In this document: positions 10,354-22,963 of the stretch, one piece after another | Position numbering within the stretch: position 1 is the stretch's first letter | Layout of the letters: every line of letters starts with the position of its first letter | Program-made: the position numbers and the translations under genes | Assembly: GCF_004798965.1 (NCBI RefSeq) | Contig: NZ_SDSD01000007.1 | Coordinates: 62,001 to 126,000, forward strand | Length of the DNA stretch: 64,000 nt | Origin: Onishia niordana | GTDB taxonomy: Bacteria; Pseudomonadota; Gammaproteobacteria; Pseudomonadales; Halomonadaceae | Direction of reading: 5' to 3' | Notes under the pieces: generated by a model | What the model was told of the DNA's origin: nothing | Databases searched by the model: none | Seen by the model: the letters and a program-made list of their open reading frames with translations, nothing else

Positions 10354-10398
10354 AGCGCCTTCCTGGCAACGGTTTCGTTGCTGGTTGGGCGTTTTTTT
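10354..10398 (+). terminator. Intrinsic terminator after the DUF2007 gene
   Basis: An imperfect stem with outer GCGCC/GGGCG and inner GCAACG/CGTTGC, then seven T. Some mid-stem mismatches lower the certainty about exact pairing. Confidence 0.7.
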
Positions 10399-10513
10399 AT
10401 GGATATTTTCCAAACTATCATGGGGGCTTGGGCGTTCTTGTTCCGCTGTGCTGTACTGATGCTTGTGTGATGACCGACGCGCCCCGTGCGCCCGTTACCC
10501 TCAAGGAGGTGCC

Positions 10514-11629
10514 ATGAAGATCGCTGTGCCGAAGGAAATCAAGAATCACGAATATCGCGTGGCCCTGACGCCCTCAGGCGTCCGTGAGCTGACTGGGCGT
10601 GGCCACCAGGTAGTCGTACAGGCAGGCGCCGGAGAGGGTGCCGGCTTCCCGGATGCTGATTACCAGACCGCCGGTGCTCACCTCGAGGCCGATGTGGCGA
10701 CCCTCTGGCAGAACGCCGAACTGATCATCAAGGTCAAGGAGCCCCAGCCCGAAGAGGTCGAGCGGCTGTCGTCAGAGCAGATCTTGTTTACCTACCTGCA
10801 CCTGGCCGCCGAGGAGGCGCTGACCCGAGGGTTGATCGAGAGCGGTGCCACCTGCATTGCCTACGAGACCATCACCGGTGCCGGCGGCGGCCTGCCGCTA
10901 TTGGCACCGATGAGTGCAGTGGCCGGGCGCATGGCGGTGCAGGCCGGCGCCCACAGCCTGGAAAAGGCCCAGGGTGGCGCCGGTATCCTGCTGCCCGGCG
11001 TGCCGGGGGTGGCGCCGGCCAAGGTCACCGTGATCGGCGGTGGTGTGGTCGGCGAGAACGCGGCGCGCATGGCGTTGGGGTTGGGCGCCGAAGTGACCAT
11101 TCTCGACAAGTCGCTTGCGCGTCTCGAGGCGCTCGATCATCGCTATCAGAGCCGCATCAAGGCCGTTTACTCGACGGCTGACGCCCTGGAGGAGGCGGTG
11201 CGCGAGTCCGATCTGATCATCGGTGCCGTGCTGGTGCCGGGTGCTGCCGCCCCCAAACTGATCAACCGCGACCAGCTTGCTGAGATGAAGCCTGGCAGCG
11301 TCCTGGTCGACGTGGCGATCGATCAGGGTGGCTGCTTCGAGACCAGCAAGCCCACCACCCATGCCGCACCGACCTATGTGGTCGACGGCATCGTGCACTA
11401 CTGCGTGGCTAACATGCCCGGCGCGGTGGCTCGTACCTCGACCCAGGCGCTGACCAACGCGACCCTGCCATTCGTGATGGCACTGGCCGACAAGGGGTGG
11501 CAGCAGGCGCTGGCCGATGACTCACATTTCCTGGAAGGTCTCAATGTTCACGCGGGCCAGGTGACCTATCGGGCGGTGGCAGAGGCCTTCGGTCTCGAGA
11601 GTATCGAGGCGGCGAGCCTTTTGAGCTGA
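10514..11629 (+). CDS. ald: Alanine dehydrogenase
   Basis: NAD-dependent reversible deamination of L-alanine to pyruvate and ammonia. 371 residues, family length. The N-terminal [20 protein letters not shown], the KVKEPQ substrate loop, the TYLHLA motif and the nucleotide fold [20 protein letters not shown] are all present, as is [18 protein letters not shown]. The start at 10514 has a perfect AAGGAGGT 3-4 nt upstream; the in-frame ATG-like start at 10463 adds 17 non-family residues. Monocistronic, between two intergenic hairpins. Pyridine nucleotide transhydrogenase alpha is a distant relative but lacks this size and loop set. Confidence 0.95.
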   Translation: MKIAVPKEIKNHEYRVALTPSGVRELTGRGHQVVVQAGAGEGAGFPDADYQTAGAHLEADVATLWQNAELIIKVKEPQPEEVERLSSEQILFTYLHLAAEEALTRGLIESGATCIAYETITGAGGGLPLLAPMSAVAGRMAVQAGAHSLEKAQGGAGILLPGVPGVAPAKVTVIGGGVVGENAARMALGLGAEVTILDKSLARLEALDHRYQSRIKAVYSTADALEEAVRESDLIIGAVLVPGAAAPKLINRDQLAEMKPGSVLVDVAIDQGGCFETSKPTTHAAPTYVVDGIVHYCVANMPGAVARTSTQALTNATLPFVMALADKGWQQALADDSHFLEGLNVHAGQVTYRAVAEAFGLESIEAASLLS

Positions 11630-11737
11630 GCGTTGCTTTTTTGGGCGTCGTCTTCGTGAGCCTGTCGAGTCTGGTGAGGCTGAGCGCCAGTGGCTTCGAG
11701 GCGAACGGTTGACGTCTGTATCGGTGCGTCACAGCCA

Positions 11738-11761
11738 GGGACGGCCCTGCAGGGTCGTCCC
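11738..11761. other. 10-bp hairpin between ald and trpS
   Basis: GGGACGGCCC / GGGTCGTCCC with loop TGCA, one G-T pair, no T-run. Possibly a factor-dependent stop or RNA 3' end for ald; nothing more can be said. Confidence 0.45.
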
Positions 11762-11844
11762 GTTGGGCGTGCCGTTCGCCTTGACCGGGACAGCGCTGTA
11801 AACTGGGGCGACTAGCCATTTACTCAGTGGACCCGTCCGAATTC

Positions 11845-12858
11845 ATGAACAAGACACGCGTTCTCACCGGTATCACCACCACCGGCACGCCGCACCTCGG
11901 CAACTACGTTGGCGCCATCAAGCCGGCCATCGCCGCAAGCCAGGACCCCAACGTTCAGTCTTTCTATTTCCTCGCTGATCTGCACGCCCTCATCAAGTGT
12001 CAGGACCCCAAGCGTGTGGAGCAGTCACGCCTCGAGATCGCCGCCACCTGGCTGGCACTGGGTCTTGATACTGACAACGCCATATTCTATCGCCAGTCGG
12101 ATATTCCCGAGATTCCCGAGCTGACCTGGATGCTCTCTTGTGTCTGTGCCAAGGGCCTGATGAACCGAGCTCACGCCTACAAGGCGGCCGTCGGCGACAA
12201 CGAGGTCGCCGGCTCTCCGGACCCGGACAAGGGCATTACCATGGGGTTGTTCGGCTATCCGGTGCTGATGGCCGCCGATATCCTGATGTTCAATGCCCAC
12301 AAGGTGCCGGTCGGCCGTGATCAGATTCAGCATATCGAGATGGCGCGCGACATGGCCGGACGCTTCAACCACCTCTACAAGGGGCAGTTCTTTACGCAGC
12401 CCGAGGCGGTGGTTGATGAGAAGATGGAAGTGTTGAACGGCCTCGATGGGCGCAAGATGTCCAAGAGCTACAACAACACCATTCCGCTGTTCGTGTCCGA
12501 GAAAAAGCTCCAGAAGCTGGTGCGCAAGATCAAGACCAACTCGCTGGAACCCGGCGAGCCGAAGGATCCGGATACCTGCACCCTGTTTCAGATCTACTCG
12601 GCTTTCGCGACCGCCGAGGAGACCGCCGAGCTGCGCCGTGAATACGAGAACGGCATCGGCTGGGGGGTCGCCAAGGATCGGGTCTTTGAGTATTTGAATG
12701 CCCATCTGCGTGAGCCCCGCGAACGCTATCAGGCGCTGATGGAGGACCCGGGGCATATCGAGCAGGTACTGGCCAAGGGCGCCGAGCGGGCACGTTCTGA
12801 GGCGGCTCCCTTCATGGATCGCCTGCGAGAAGCGGCGGGACTCGGCCGCTTCATCTGA
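11845..12858 (+). CDS. trpS: Tryptophanyl-tRNA synthetase
   Basis: Class I aminoacyl-tRNA synthetase charging tRNA-Trp. The HIGH-like motif appears as TPHLGNY (about residues 15-21) and the KMSKS loop as GRKMSKSYNN. 337 residues from the ATG at 11845; a GTG six codons upstream (11827) is the alternative and neither has a strong Shine-Dalgarno. The TTGTPHLGNYVGAIKPAI style is that of the pseudomonad-type enzyme rather than E. coli TrpS. Monocistronic between ald and maeA. Confidence 0.95.
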   Translation: MNKTRVLTGITTTGTPHLGNYVGAIKPAIAASQDPNVQSFYFLADLHALIKCQDPKRVEQSRLEIAATWLALGLDTDNAIFYRQSDIPEIPELTWMLSCVCAKGLMNRAHAYKAAVGDNEVAGSPDPDKGITMGLFGYPVLMAADILMFNAHKVPVGRDQIQHIEMARDMAGRFNHLYKGQFFTQPEAVVDEKMEVLNGLDGRKMSKSYNNTIPLFVSEKKLQKLVRKIKTNSLEPGEPKDPDTCTLFQIYSAFATAEETAELRREYENGIGWGVAKDRVFEYLNAHLREPRERYQALMEDPGHIEQVLAKGAERARSEAAPFMDRLREAAGLGRFI

Positions 12859-12967
12859 TCGCAAGCCTATGGCGTATCCGGCTCCGCCCATGCAGGAGTG
12901 GGCTGTTGCGGTAGCTCCTAACCATCGGGCGGCGATGATCGCCCACTGACAGTCAAAGGATGAGACG

Positions 12968-14638
12968 ATGACCACATTGCCAAAGCGTCCCCTCTATGTG
13001 CCCTATGCGGGGCCATCGCTGCTCGAGATGCCGCTGCTCAACAAAGGCAGCGCCTTCACCCTCCAGGAGCGCATCGCCTTCAATCTGATCGGCCTGCTGC
13101 CGCAGAACGTCGAGTCCATCGAGGAGCAGGCCGAGCGGGCCTATCGCCAGTACCGGCAGTGCCAGACCGATCTGGACCGTCACATCTACCTGCGCGCCAT
13201 CCAAGACGACAACGAGACGCTGTTCTTCCGCCTGCTCGAGGAACACCTCGAGGAGATGCTGCCGATCATCTATACCCCGACGGTGGGTGAGGCGTGCGAA
13301 GAGTTTTCCAACATCTATCGCAACCATCGCGGTCTGTTCATTTCCTATCCTGACCGGGAGCACATGGACGATATCCTGCGCTCCGCGACCAAGGATAACG
13401 TCAAGGTGATCGTGGCGACCGATGGCGAGCGTATCCTGGGGCTTGGTGATCAGGGTATCGGCGGTATGGGCATCCCTATCGGCAAACTGTCGTTGTATAC
13501 CGCCTGTGGCGGTATCAGCCCCGCCTATACGTTGCCGATCACGCTGGATGTGGGCACCAACAACCAGGCGCTGCTCGATGACCCCATGTACATGGGCTGG
13601 CGCCACAAGCGCGTTTCCCAGGAGGAGTACAACGACTTCATGGCCACGTTTATTACTGCCGTGAAGCGTCGCTGGCCCAAGGTGCTGCTGCAGTTCGAGG
13701 ATTTCGCTCAGACCAACGCCATGCCGCTGCTCGAGCGCTACCGAGACGAGATGTGCTGCTTCAATGACGATATTCAGGGCACCGCCGCGGTCTGCGTGGG
13801 CACTCTGCTTGCTGCCTGCAAGGCCAAGCACGAGGGCGTGAGTGAGCAGCGGGTCGCCTTCGTCGGCGCCGGCTCCGCGGGCTGCGGCATCGCCGAGCAG
13901 ATCGTGGTGGCGATGTGTGCCGAGGGGCTTTCCGAGGAAGAGGCGCGGTCGCGAATTTTCATGATCGACCGTCATGGCCTCTTGACCGGTGACATGGAGG
14001 GACTCTATGACTTCCAGAGCCGCCTCGCGCATGATCGGGCGGATTTCACCGATACGAGCCTGCTGGGCGTGGTCAAACAAGCCAAACCTTCGGTGCTGAT
14101 TGGTGTATCCGGCCAGCGTGGCCTCTTCGATCAGGAGCTGATCGAGGCACTGCACGCCGGTTGCAAGGCGCCACTGGTGATGCCGCTTTCCAATCCCACC
14201 TCCAGGGTCGAGGCGACCCCCAATCAGGTGCTGGCCTGGACCCATGGTCAGGCACTGGTCGCCACCGGCAGTCCTTTCAAGCCGGTTGAGCTCAATGGCG
14301 AGACCTATCGCATCGCTCAGTGCAACAATGCCTATATCTTCCCGGGCATCGGCCTTGGTGTCATTGCCTCCGGTGCGACCCGTATCACGGATGCCATGCT
14401 CATGGCGGCTTCCAATGCCCTGGCCAAGCATGCGCCAATGGTGCAGCACGGTGAGGGGGCGTTGCTGCCGTCGCTTGCAGATATTCGCGAGATCAGTCAG
14501 TCCATTGCCTTTGATGTGGCCAAGATGGCGCAGCATGAAGGCAAGGCACTGGAGTGCAGCGATGACGTGCTGTGGGCCTCCATTGAGCGCAATTTCTGGT
14601 ATCCACGCTATCGTGAATATCGCCGCCGGGCCTTTTGA
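12968..14638 (+). CDS. maeA: NAD-dependent malic enzyme
   Basis: Oxidative decarboxylation of malate to pyruvate with NAD. 556 residues, the size of E. coli MaeA (SfcA) and unlike the two-domain 750-residue MaeB. Visible: the catalytic Tyr segment [15 protein letters not shown], the [18 protein letters not shown] motif, metal-ligand acidic pair in [17 protein letters not shown], and the nucleotide fold [15 protein letters not shown]. The Asp-containing MIDRHGL after the fold favours NAD over NADP (inference). It ends at a terminator shared with acnA. Confidence 0.95.
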   Translation: MTTLPKRPLYVPYAGPSLLEMPLLNKGSAFTLQERIAFNLIGLLPQNVESIEEQAERAYRQYRQCQTDLDRHIYLRAIQDDNETLFFRLLEEHLEEMLPIIYTPTVGEACEEFSNIYRNHRGLFISYPDREHMDDILRSATKDNVKVIVATDGERILGLGDQGIGGMGIPIGKLSLYTACGGISPAYTLPITLDVGTNNQALLDDPMYMGWRHKRVSQEEYNDFMATFITAVKRRWPKVLLQFEDFAQTNAMPLLERYRDEMCCFNDDIQGTAAVCVGTLLAACKAKHEGVSEQRVAFVGAGSAGCGIAEQIVVAMCAEGLSEEEARSRIFMIDRHGLLTGDMEGLYDFQSRLAHDRADFTDTSLLGVVKQAKPSVLIGVSGQRGLFDQELIEALHAGCKAPLVMPLSNPTSRVEATPNQVLAWTHGQALVATGSPFKPVELNGETYRIAQCNNAYIFPGIGLGVIASGATRITDAMLMAASNALAKHAPMVQHGEGALLPSLADIREISQSIAFDVAKMAQHEGKALECSDDVLWASIERNFWYPRYREYRRRAF

Positions 14639-14786
14639 GGCCGAGGCGACCCGGGCGGCAGAACAAGCGGCGCGTCGTCGGGGGGGCAATGACCCGATGG
14701 CGCCGTTGGCCAGCTTGCTAACTACGTGTCCAGAACGTAAGTACTCACAACGTACGTACCCGCAGCAAGGTAAGTCCCCACAAAGA

Positions 14787-14816
14787 AAGCCCCGCCGGTT
14801 AGCCGGCGGGGCTTTT
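14787..14816. terminator. Bidirectional terminator between maeA and acnA
   Basis: Twelve-bp perfect stem AAGCCCCGCCGG-type (AAGC plus CCCGCCGG, 14787-14798) with TTAG loop and its complement ending TTTT. AAA precedes the other side, so it serves both converging genes. Confidence 0.92.
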
Positions 14817-14869
14817 CGTTGGGGCATCGGTCACGCTGCGTCGATCAGGCCGCGCCGACTGTGGTCCTG

Positions 14870-17608
<2,739 letters not shown>

Positions 17609-17876
17609 GGTTTTCTCCTCGTGCCGAGTGAAGGTCATGATGCAAGCAAGCTCATGTGACCATCGATGGATCATCAGTAAGACATGGCTACGACAATGGC
17701 TGCTTTCAAGCCTAGCCTATGAGAACAGAAGCAAGGGTAACAGGGCGAAAGATGAAGCACTTGGCCATCAGTGTGCCATGGTTTCTTGAAACGACGCCCC
17801 ATCGCCCCCACCTAGTAAATCAGTTGCCGGTATAGGGGTGTGGGGTATCAATGACGGCCACCGTAAGGAGAGAGAC

Positions 17877-18086
17877 ATGCATGAAGAGATGTTGAATTCA
17901 CATGCGGCAAATTGTCCTTACTGTGATACGGGCTTCGAGCTCCTGGTCGATGCCAGTCAAGGTAGCCACACCACTTGGGAAGATTGCCCACGCTGCTGCG
18001 CACCGATCCAGGTCCAGGTAACGGTGTCAGATTTCAGCGGTGAGGTCGAAGGCGTCACCCTTGGCCGCGACGATGACGTCGTCTAG
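17877..18086 (+). CDS. CPXCG-motif cysteine-rich protein
   Basis: 69-residue acidic protein with two zinc-type cysteine pairs, CPYC near residue 12 and CPRCC near residue 37, matching the small Cys-rich CPXCG family. The start at 17877 follows AAGGAGAGAG; an in-frame extension to 17838 is not supported. Function unknown; a zinc-bound nucleic-acid or protein interaction module is likely from the fold alone. It stands alone between acnA and the peroxiredoxin gene. Confidence 0.82.
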   Translation: MHEEMLNSHAANCPYCDTGFELLVDASQGSHTTWEDCPRCCAPIQVQVTVSDFSGEVEGVTLGRDDDVV

Positions 18087-18191
18087 GCATCATCTATTCG
18101 TCACAGGTCAGGCGTATTACCCTATTCCGGCCCATGAACAATACGGTGTGTGGTGAAAAAGTGGGGTCGTGCTATCACGGCAGCAATACCC

Positions 18192-18206
18192 ATAGACACA
18201 CGCTAT
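18192..18206. promoter_or_regulatory. OxyR-like dyad upstream of the peroxiredoxin gene
   Basis: ATAG-N7-CTAT, the outer dyad of an OxyR half-operator, about 100 nt upstream of the peroxiredoxin start. A second, degenerate copy (ATTG-N7-CAAC) begins 7 nt later, the expected OxyR spacing. The inner T and A of the consensus are absent. Binding is inferred, supported by the function of the downstream genes. Confidence 0.5.
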
Positions 18207-18307
18207 ATTGGCCATTGGCCTTATCAACTTGGCAGATTTACGAGCGTGGCCTTAGGCTGGGCTCAAATTCATCACCCATTGATCATTCCATCAGCAAGGA
18301 GATTTGC

Positions 18308-18910
18308 ATGAGCGTACTGGTAGGTCGTCAGGCCCCCGACTTCGATACCGCCGCGGTACTGGGCAACGGTGAAATCGTTGACAGTTACAAGCTGTCCGAC
18401 AGCAACGGCAAGCTGCGTGTGCTGTTTTTCTGGCCGCTAGATTTCACCTTCGTCTGCCCGTCCGAGATCATCGCCCACGACAACCGTCTGCAGGCGTTCA
18501 AGGATCTGGGTGTTGAGGTTATCGGTGTCTCCATCGATTCCCAGTTCACCCACCATGCATGGCGCAAGACCTCTCCGGATGCCGGCGGCATCGGCGAAGT
18601 TGGCTTCCCGATCGTTGCTGACGTCAAGCACGAGGTCACTCAGGCTTACGGTATCGAGCACCCGGACGCCGGCGTTGCCATGCGCGCTTCCTTCCTGATC
18701 GACGAACATGGCGTCGTTCAGCATCAGGTCGTCAACAACCTGCCCCTGGGCCGCAACGTCGATGAGATGCTGCGCATGGTCAAGGCGCTCAAGCACCACA
18801 ACCAGCACGGCGAAGTGTGCCCGGCCGGTTGGGACGAAGGTGCAGAAGGCATGAAAGACACGCCGGAAGGCGTCGCCAAGTACCTGGGTTCGCACGCTGA
18901 AGCGCTGTAA
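18308..18910 (+). CDS. Typical 2-Cys peroxiredoxin
   Basis: Reduces H2O2 and organic peroxides using thioredoxin. 200 residues. The peroxidatic Cys lies in DFTFVCPSEI (about residue 50) and the resolving Cys in EVCPAGW (about residue 171), so this is a Prx1/AhpC-type typical 2-Cys enzyme. The start at 18308 has AAGGAG upstream; the longer frame to 18134 is not supported. It is followed by trxB, and a 2-Cys peroxiredoxin next to thioredoxin reductase resembles the OxyR-controlled ahpB-trxB2 pair of Pseudomonas aeruginosa. An intrinsic terminator separates the two here, so they are separate units or joined by read-through. Confidence 0.93.
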   Translation: MSVLVGRQAPDFDTAAVLGNGEIVDSYKLSDSNGKLRVLFFWPLDFTFVCPSEIIAHDNRLQAFKDLGVEVIGVSIDSQFTHHAWRKTSPDAGGIGEVGFPIVADVKHEVTQAYGIEHPDAGVAMRASFLIDEHGVVQHQVVNNLPLGRNVDEMLRMVKALKHHNQHGEVCPAGWDEGAEGMKDTPEGVAKYLGSHAEAL

Positions 18911-18924
18911 GCGTTGAAGTGTAT

Positions 18925-18953
18925 AAAGAGGCGGCCTGAGGGCCGCCTCTTTT
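18925..18953 (+). terminator. Intrinsic terminator after the peroxiredoxin gene
   Basis: Ten-bp perfect stem AGAGGCGGCC / GGCCGCCTCT with TGAG loop, flanked by AAA and TTTT. Confidence 0.92.
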
Positions 18954-19149
18954 GTGTCTGGTGCTTTTGTAGTGAAGAGGCTGTTTCGCCAGCCATGCGA
19001 GAGGCTCTGGCTGACGGCCTTGGGATGCTACACTGCCCGCCGTTAAAAATACCCATCCATCAAGCGTACTGTGGCCTGGGGTCAATGAGCGATTATCGCA
19101 CTCAGACCAGAGAGCGTTTCCGGCCGACATCCGGCCGTCATTTTTGTGA

Positions 19150-20115
<966 letters not shown>

Positions 20116-20269
20116 GCAAGCCCCTAAGGCCCACCCCTGGGTGCTGAAGTGGATCGAAACGCACCGCTTCAGCACCCGACGCTGATACCTGCCCCTACCC
20201 GTTTGAGTGGCCAGGGCCATTCGTCCTTCAGGCCACTCAAGCGCTTAGTCGTGCGGTCCGTCACCCCGC

Positions 20270-20503
20270 TCAATAGTGCGGTGGGCGCTCGTCTTCGAAG
20301 CTTGCCTGATCGCCTTGTGAGTCGTCCAGGGCCCGCTGTTGCTGGCGCAGCTTTGCCTGCATCAGTTCACTCATGCGCTCAAGCCCTGCCAGCCGAGCCT
20401 CCTGGGCAGCCACTGCCTGATCCAAGGTGTCCAGCCAGTGTTCCTGATAGGCGATGCGGCTCTCGAGGCCTTCCAGGCGGGCGAGCCAGTCGTGATCTTG
20501 CAT
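20270..20503 (-). CDS. slyX: SlyX family protein
   Basis: Small coiled-coil protein of unknown role. 77 residues from the ATG giving MQDHDWLARLE; GAGGA lies upstream of that ATG, while a start 11 codons earlier (20536) lacks one. The heptad pattern runs from RLEGLESRIAYQEHWLDTL to KLRQQQ, and the C-terminal PPHY is the family hallmark. Convergent with trxB. Confidence 0.88.
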   Translation of the reverse strand: MQDHDWLARLEGLESRIAYQEHWLDTLDQAVAAQEARLAGLERMSELMQAKLRQQQRALDDSQGDQASFEDERPPHY

Positions 20504-20638
20504 GGTAGTATCCTCGTGTGGCCTGTTGCCGTTCATCGCGACAGCCTCATCTTGTCAGCTTATGCCCATCAGCGTTACGGCGGTGGGATTTCGTCATGAC
20601 CCCTTCATCCATTGCCATCACAAGAGAAACCGAGGTCC

Positions 20639-21103
20639 ATGAATCAAAAGGTCTTACTTCGTTGTAGTCTGATCAGCGTGCTTCTGGCCGCGCCCGCGCC
20701 ACTGCTGATCGCCCTGTTCATCTTCCTGACCGGGGGAGATTTGTCCCGGGAACTGTTCGCCAGCCTGGAGGTGGGCGGCGTTGCCCTCGTCTATCTGGCC
20801 ACCGCCGTTGCCGTATTCCTGATCACCCTGACGGCGACCGTTGCCATCCATGTGCTGACACCGGCCCTTGCGACGCTTGCCGACGTTGAAGACGACGATC
20901 GCGAGATCGGCGAGGTCAAGTGGTTCAACGTCAACAAGGGTTACGGCTTCATCACCCGCGACGGCGGAGATGATGTGTTCGTGCACTTTCGTGCTATTCG
21001 CGGCAAGGGCCATCGCACCCTGGCCGAAGGGCAGAAAGTGCGTTACCACGTGATCGAAAACGAGCGCGGCTATCAGGCCGATGACGTGACCGTCATCACC
21101 TAG
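20639..21103 (+). CDS. Membrane-anchored cold-shock-domain protein
   Basis: 154 residues. The N-terminus has two hydrophobic segments (about residues 8-32 and 46-72) suggestive of two transmembrane helices; after an acidic linker ([12 protein letters not shown]) comes a complete cold-shock domain with RNP1 KGYGFI and RNP2 VFVHF. This places a single-stranded nucleic-acid-binding domain at the cytoplasmic face of the inner membrane (topology inferred). The start is the ATG at 20639, with GAGG upstream; the 20612 start adds nine residues. Classical Csp proteins are about 70 residues and soluble. A terminator-like hairpin follows at 21259. Confidence 0.87.
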   Translation: MNQKVLLRCSLISVLLAAPAPLLIALFIFLTGGDLSRELFASLEVGGVALVYLATAVAVFLITLTATVAIHVLTPALATLADVEDDDREIGEVKWFNVNKGYGFITRDGGDDVFVHFRAIRGKGHRTLAEGQKVRYHVIENERGYQADDVTVIT

Positions 21104-21258
21104 GTAAGAAGTGGCTGCGCTCGACCATACAGCGTTAAAAATCGACTCAAAGTACTCATTTACACCCGTAAACTCCGTCCTTTCGTCGATTTTTGCCTTG
21201 TCTGGCCTTCGCTCGCTCACTTCCTCCGGCCAAGGCTAGGTCCGTCCGGACTGCCTCG

Positions 21259-21300
21259 AAACACCCCATCTTGCCAAGCAAGATGGGGTGTTGTCGTTTT
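21259..21300. terminator. Intrinsic terminator between the CSD gene and the dap cluster
   Basis: Thirteen-bp perfect stem ACACCCCATCTTG / CAAGATGGGGTGT, loop CCAAG, followed a few bases later by TTTT. It can end the rightward CSD gene or, from the other side, the leftward dap group. Confidence 0.75.
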
Positions 21301-21315
21301 GGCTACTGGCCGGTC

Positions 21316-21702
21316 TTATTGACCAGAATCAGGCCAGGTCATTGCGTCTTCCGTGCCGTCGGGCAGCACCCGCCAGAAGCGGTCCGGGTCGTCACCCGGT
21401 TGCCAGCCGCCCAGAGAACAGCGAACTTCGACGTTCAGGGCGGTCGCGGCCGCACGGGCACAGTCGGCATCGCGGGGCCAGGGCGAAGCGTCGCTGTCGA
21501 ACCAGAGGCTTGAGAAGCTGTCGGCGGCCTGCTCGACCAGCAGGACCGGCACCTTGTGGCCGTCCAGGTGACCGGTGGTGCGCCATTGGCGCTTGCCGGC
21601 ACGAGACAGCGGCGGCGCGTCCAGGGTGGCGGCCAGCCAGGCGTCCAGGGCCTCGATCGGCGCCTTGGCCAGGTAGATCTCGATATCCGGGTAGCGTTGC
21701 AT
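21316..21702 (-). CDS. Conserved-type hypothetical protein downstream of dapE
   Basis: 128 residues, acidic, soluble, no signal peptide or membrane segment and a single Cys. I do not recognise a domain. Features seen: an N-terminal alpha/beta look (IEIYLAKAPIEALDAWLAATL), a Trp-rich second half, and DGHKVPVLLVEQ in the middle. It follows dapE by 33 bp on the same strand and is the last gene of that leftward group. The coding call rests on position, a GAGAG before the ATG, and codon bias like its neighbours. Confidence 0.65.
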   Translation of the reverse strand: MQRYPDIEIYLAKAPIEALDAWLAATLDAPPLSRAGKRQWRTTGHLDGHKVPVLLVEQAADSFSSLWFDSDASPWPRDADCARAAATALNVEVRCSLGGWQPGDDPDRFWRVLPDGTEDAMTWPDSGQ

Positions 21703-21735
21703 GCGTGACTCTCGGTAGCGGGTGGCAGGCTCAGC

Positions 21736-22905
21736 TCAGTCGGCGCGAGCGAACAGCCGCGTGAGGATGGCTTCGTAGATGTCGCTGAGGGTGTCCAGGT
21801 CGGCGGCGCGGACCTGCTCATTGACCTTGTGGATGGTGTCGTTGCGCGGCCCCAGTTCGACCACCTGGCTGCCCAGGGTGGCGATGAAGCGCCCGTCCGA
21901 GGTGCCACCGGCGGTAGACAAGGTCGGTCGATTGCCCGTGATGCCCTCGACGCCGGCCACGGCGGCTTCGACAAGCGCGCCTTCGGCGGTCAGAAAGGGC
22001 TCGCCGTTGAGTGTCCAGTCGAGACGGTAGTCGAGGCCATGGGCGTCGAGAATCGCCTCGGTGCGCTCCCGCAGCGCCTCGTGGGTCAGCTCGGTGGAGT
22101 AGCGGAAGTTGAACACTACCTCGAGCTCACCCGGGATCACGTTGGTGGCCCCGGTGCCCGCGCGGATGTTGGAAACCTGGAAGCTGGTGGCCGGGAAGAA
22201 GTCATTGCCGGCGTCCCAGTGTTCGCGGGCCAGGGCATCAAGCGCTGGCGCCGCATCGTGGATCGGGTTGCGCGCCATGTGCGGGTAGGCGACATGGCCC
22301 TGTACGCCCTTGACGTGCAGCACCGCACCCAGCGAGCCGCGGCGACCGTTCTTGATCGTGTCGCCGACCCGGTCGCTGGACGAGGGTTCGCCGACGATGC
22401 AGTAATCCAGTCGCTCGTGCGTCTCGCGCAGATGCTCGACCACGGCACGGGTGCCGTCCACGGCGGGCCCTTCCTCGTCGGAGGTGATCAGGAAGGCGAT
22501 CTTGCCGTCGTGATCGGGATGCGCGGCCACGAAGCGCTCCACGGCGGTGACCATGGCGGCCAGGCTGCCCTTCATGTCGGCGGCGCCGCGGCCGAAGAGC
22601 ATGCCGTGCTCGTCGATGAAGGGCGCGAAGGGCGGGTGGTCCCACTTGCTCTCGGGACCACTGGGCACCACGTCGGTGTGGCCGGCGAAGGCCAGCACCG
22701 GGCCGTGGTGACCGCGCACCGCCCAGAAGTTTTCGACGTCGCCGAACGGCAGCCGCTCGATGTGAAAGCCGAGACGTTCGAGGCGCTCGATCATCAGCGC
22801 CTGACAGCCGACGTCATCGGGGGTTACCGAAGCACGGCCCATTAGGTCGATAGCCAGGTCGAGGGTCGCGGAGGGCGTCGAAGAAGGCGTGGCGGTATCG
22901 GACAT
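21736..22905 (-). CDS. dapE: Succinyl-diaminopimelate desuccinylase
   Basis: Zinc hydrolase releasing LL-diaminopimelate from its N-succinyl form in the lysine/peptidoglycan pathway. 389 residues. M20-family motifs: the metal-binding [23 protein letters not shown] with the bridging Asp, and TSDEEGPA with the catalytic Glu. The dimerisation domain carries [15 protein letters not shown]. The N-terminus is about 10 residues longer than E. coli DapE, with a Ser/Thr/Pro-rich start. It is in the same leftward group as dapD and dapC, so three consecutive succinylase-branch enzymes are clustered. Confidence 0.96.
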   Translation of the reverse strand: MSDTATPSSTPSATLDLAIDLMGRASVTPDDVGCQALMIERLERLGFHIERLPFGDVENFWAVRGHHGPVLAFAGHTDVVPSGPESKWDHPPFAPFIDEHGMLFGRGAADMKGSLAAMVTAVERFVAAHPDHDGKIAFLITSDEEGPAVDGTRAVVEHLRETHERLDYCIVGEPSSSDRVGDTIKNGRRGSLGAVLHVKGVQGHVAYPHMARNPIHDAAPALDALAREHWDAGNDFFPATSFQVSNIRAGTGATNVIPGELEVVFNFRYSTELTHEALRERTEAILDAHGLDYRLDWTLNGEPFLTAEGALVEAAVAGVEGITGNRPTLSTAGGTSDGRFIATLGSQVVELGPRNDTIHKVNEQVRAADLDTLSDIYEAILTRLFARAD

Positions 22906-22963
22906 GCGTCATCCTGGTTGGCGAGGGAGCAGGGCGCCCGCCGGCGGCGGGCGCAGCAAAGGC

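Noticed and set aside
14641..14786. Repeated ACGTA-type words after maeA as a possible att or operator site
   Set aside because: The copies are short and irregularly spaced, and there is no integrase or partner repeat nearby.
12953..14827. 624-codon minus-strand frame opposite maeA
   Set aside because: Antisense shadow of an intact malic enzyme gene; it also runs through the maeA/acnA terminator.
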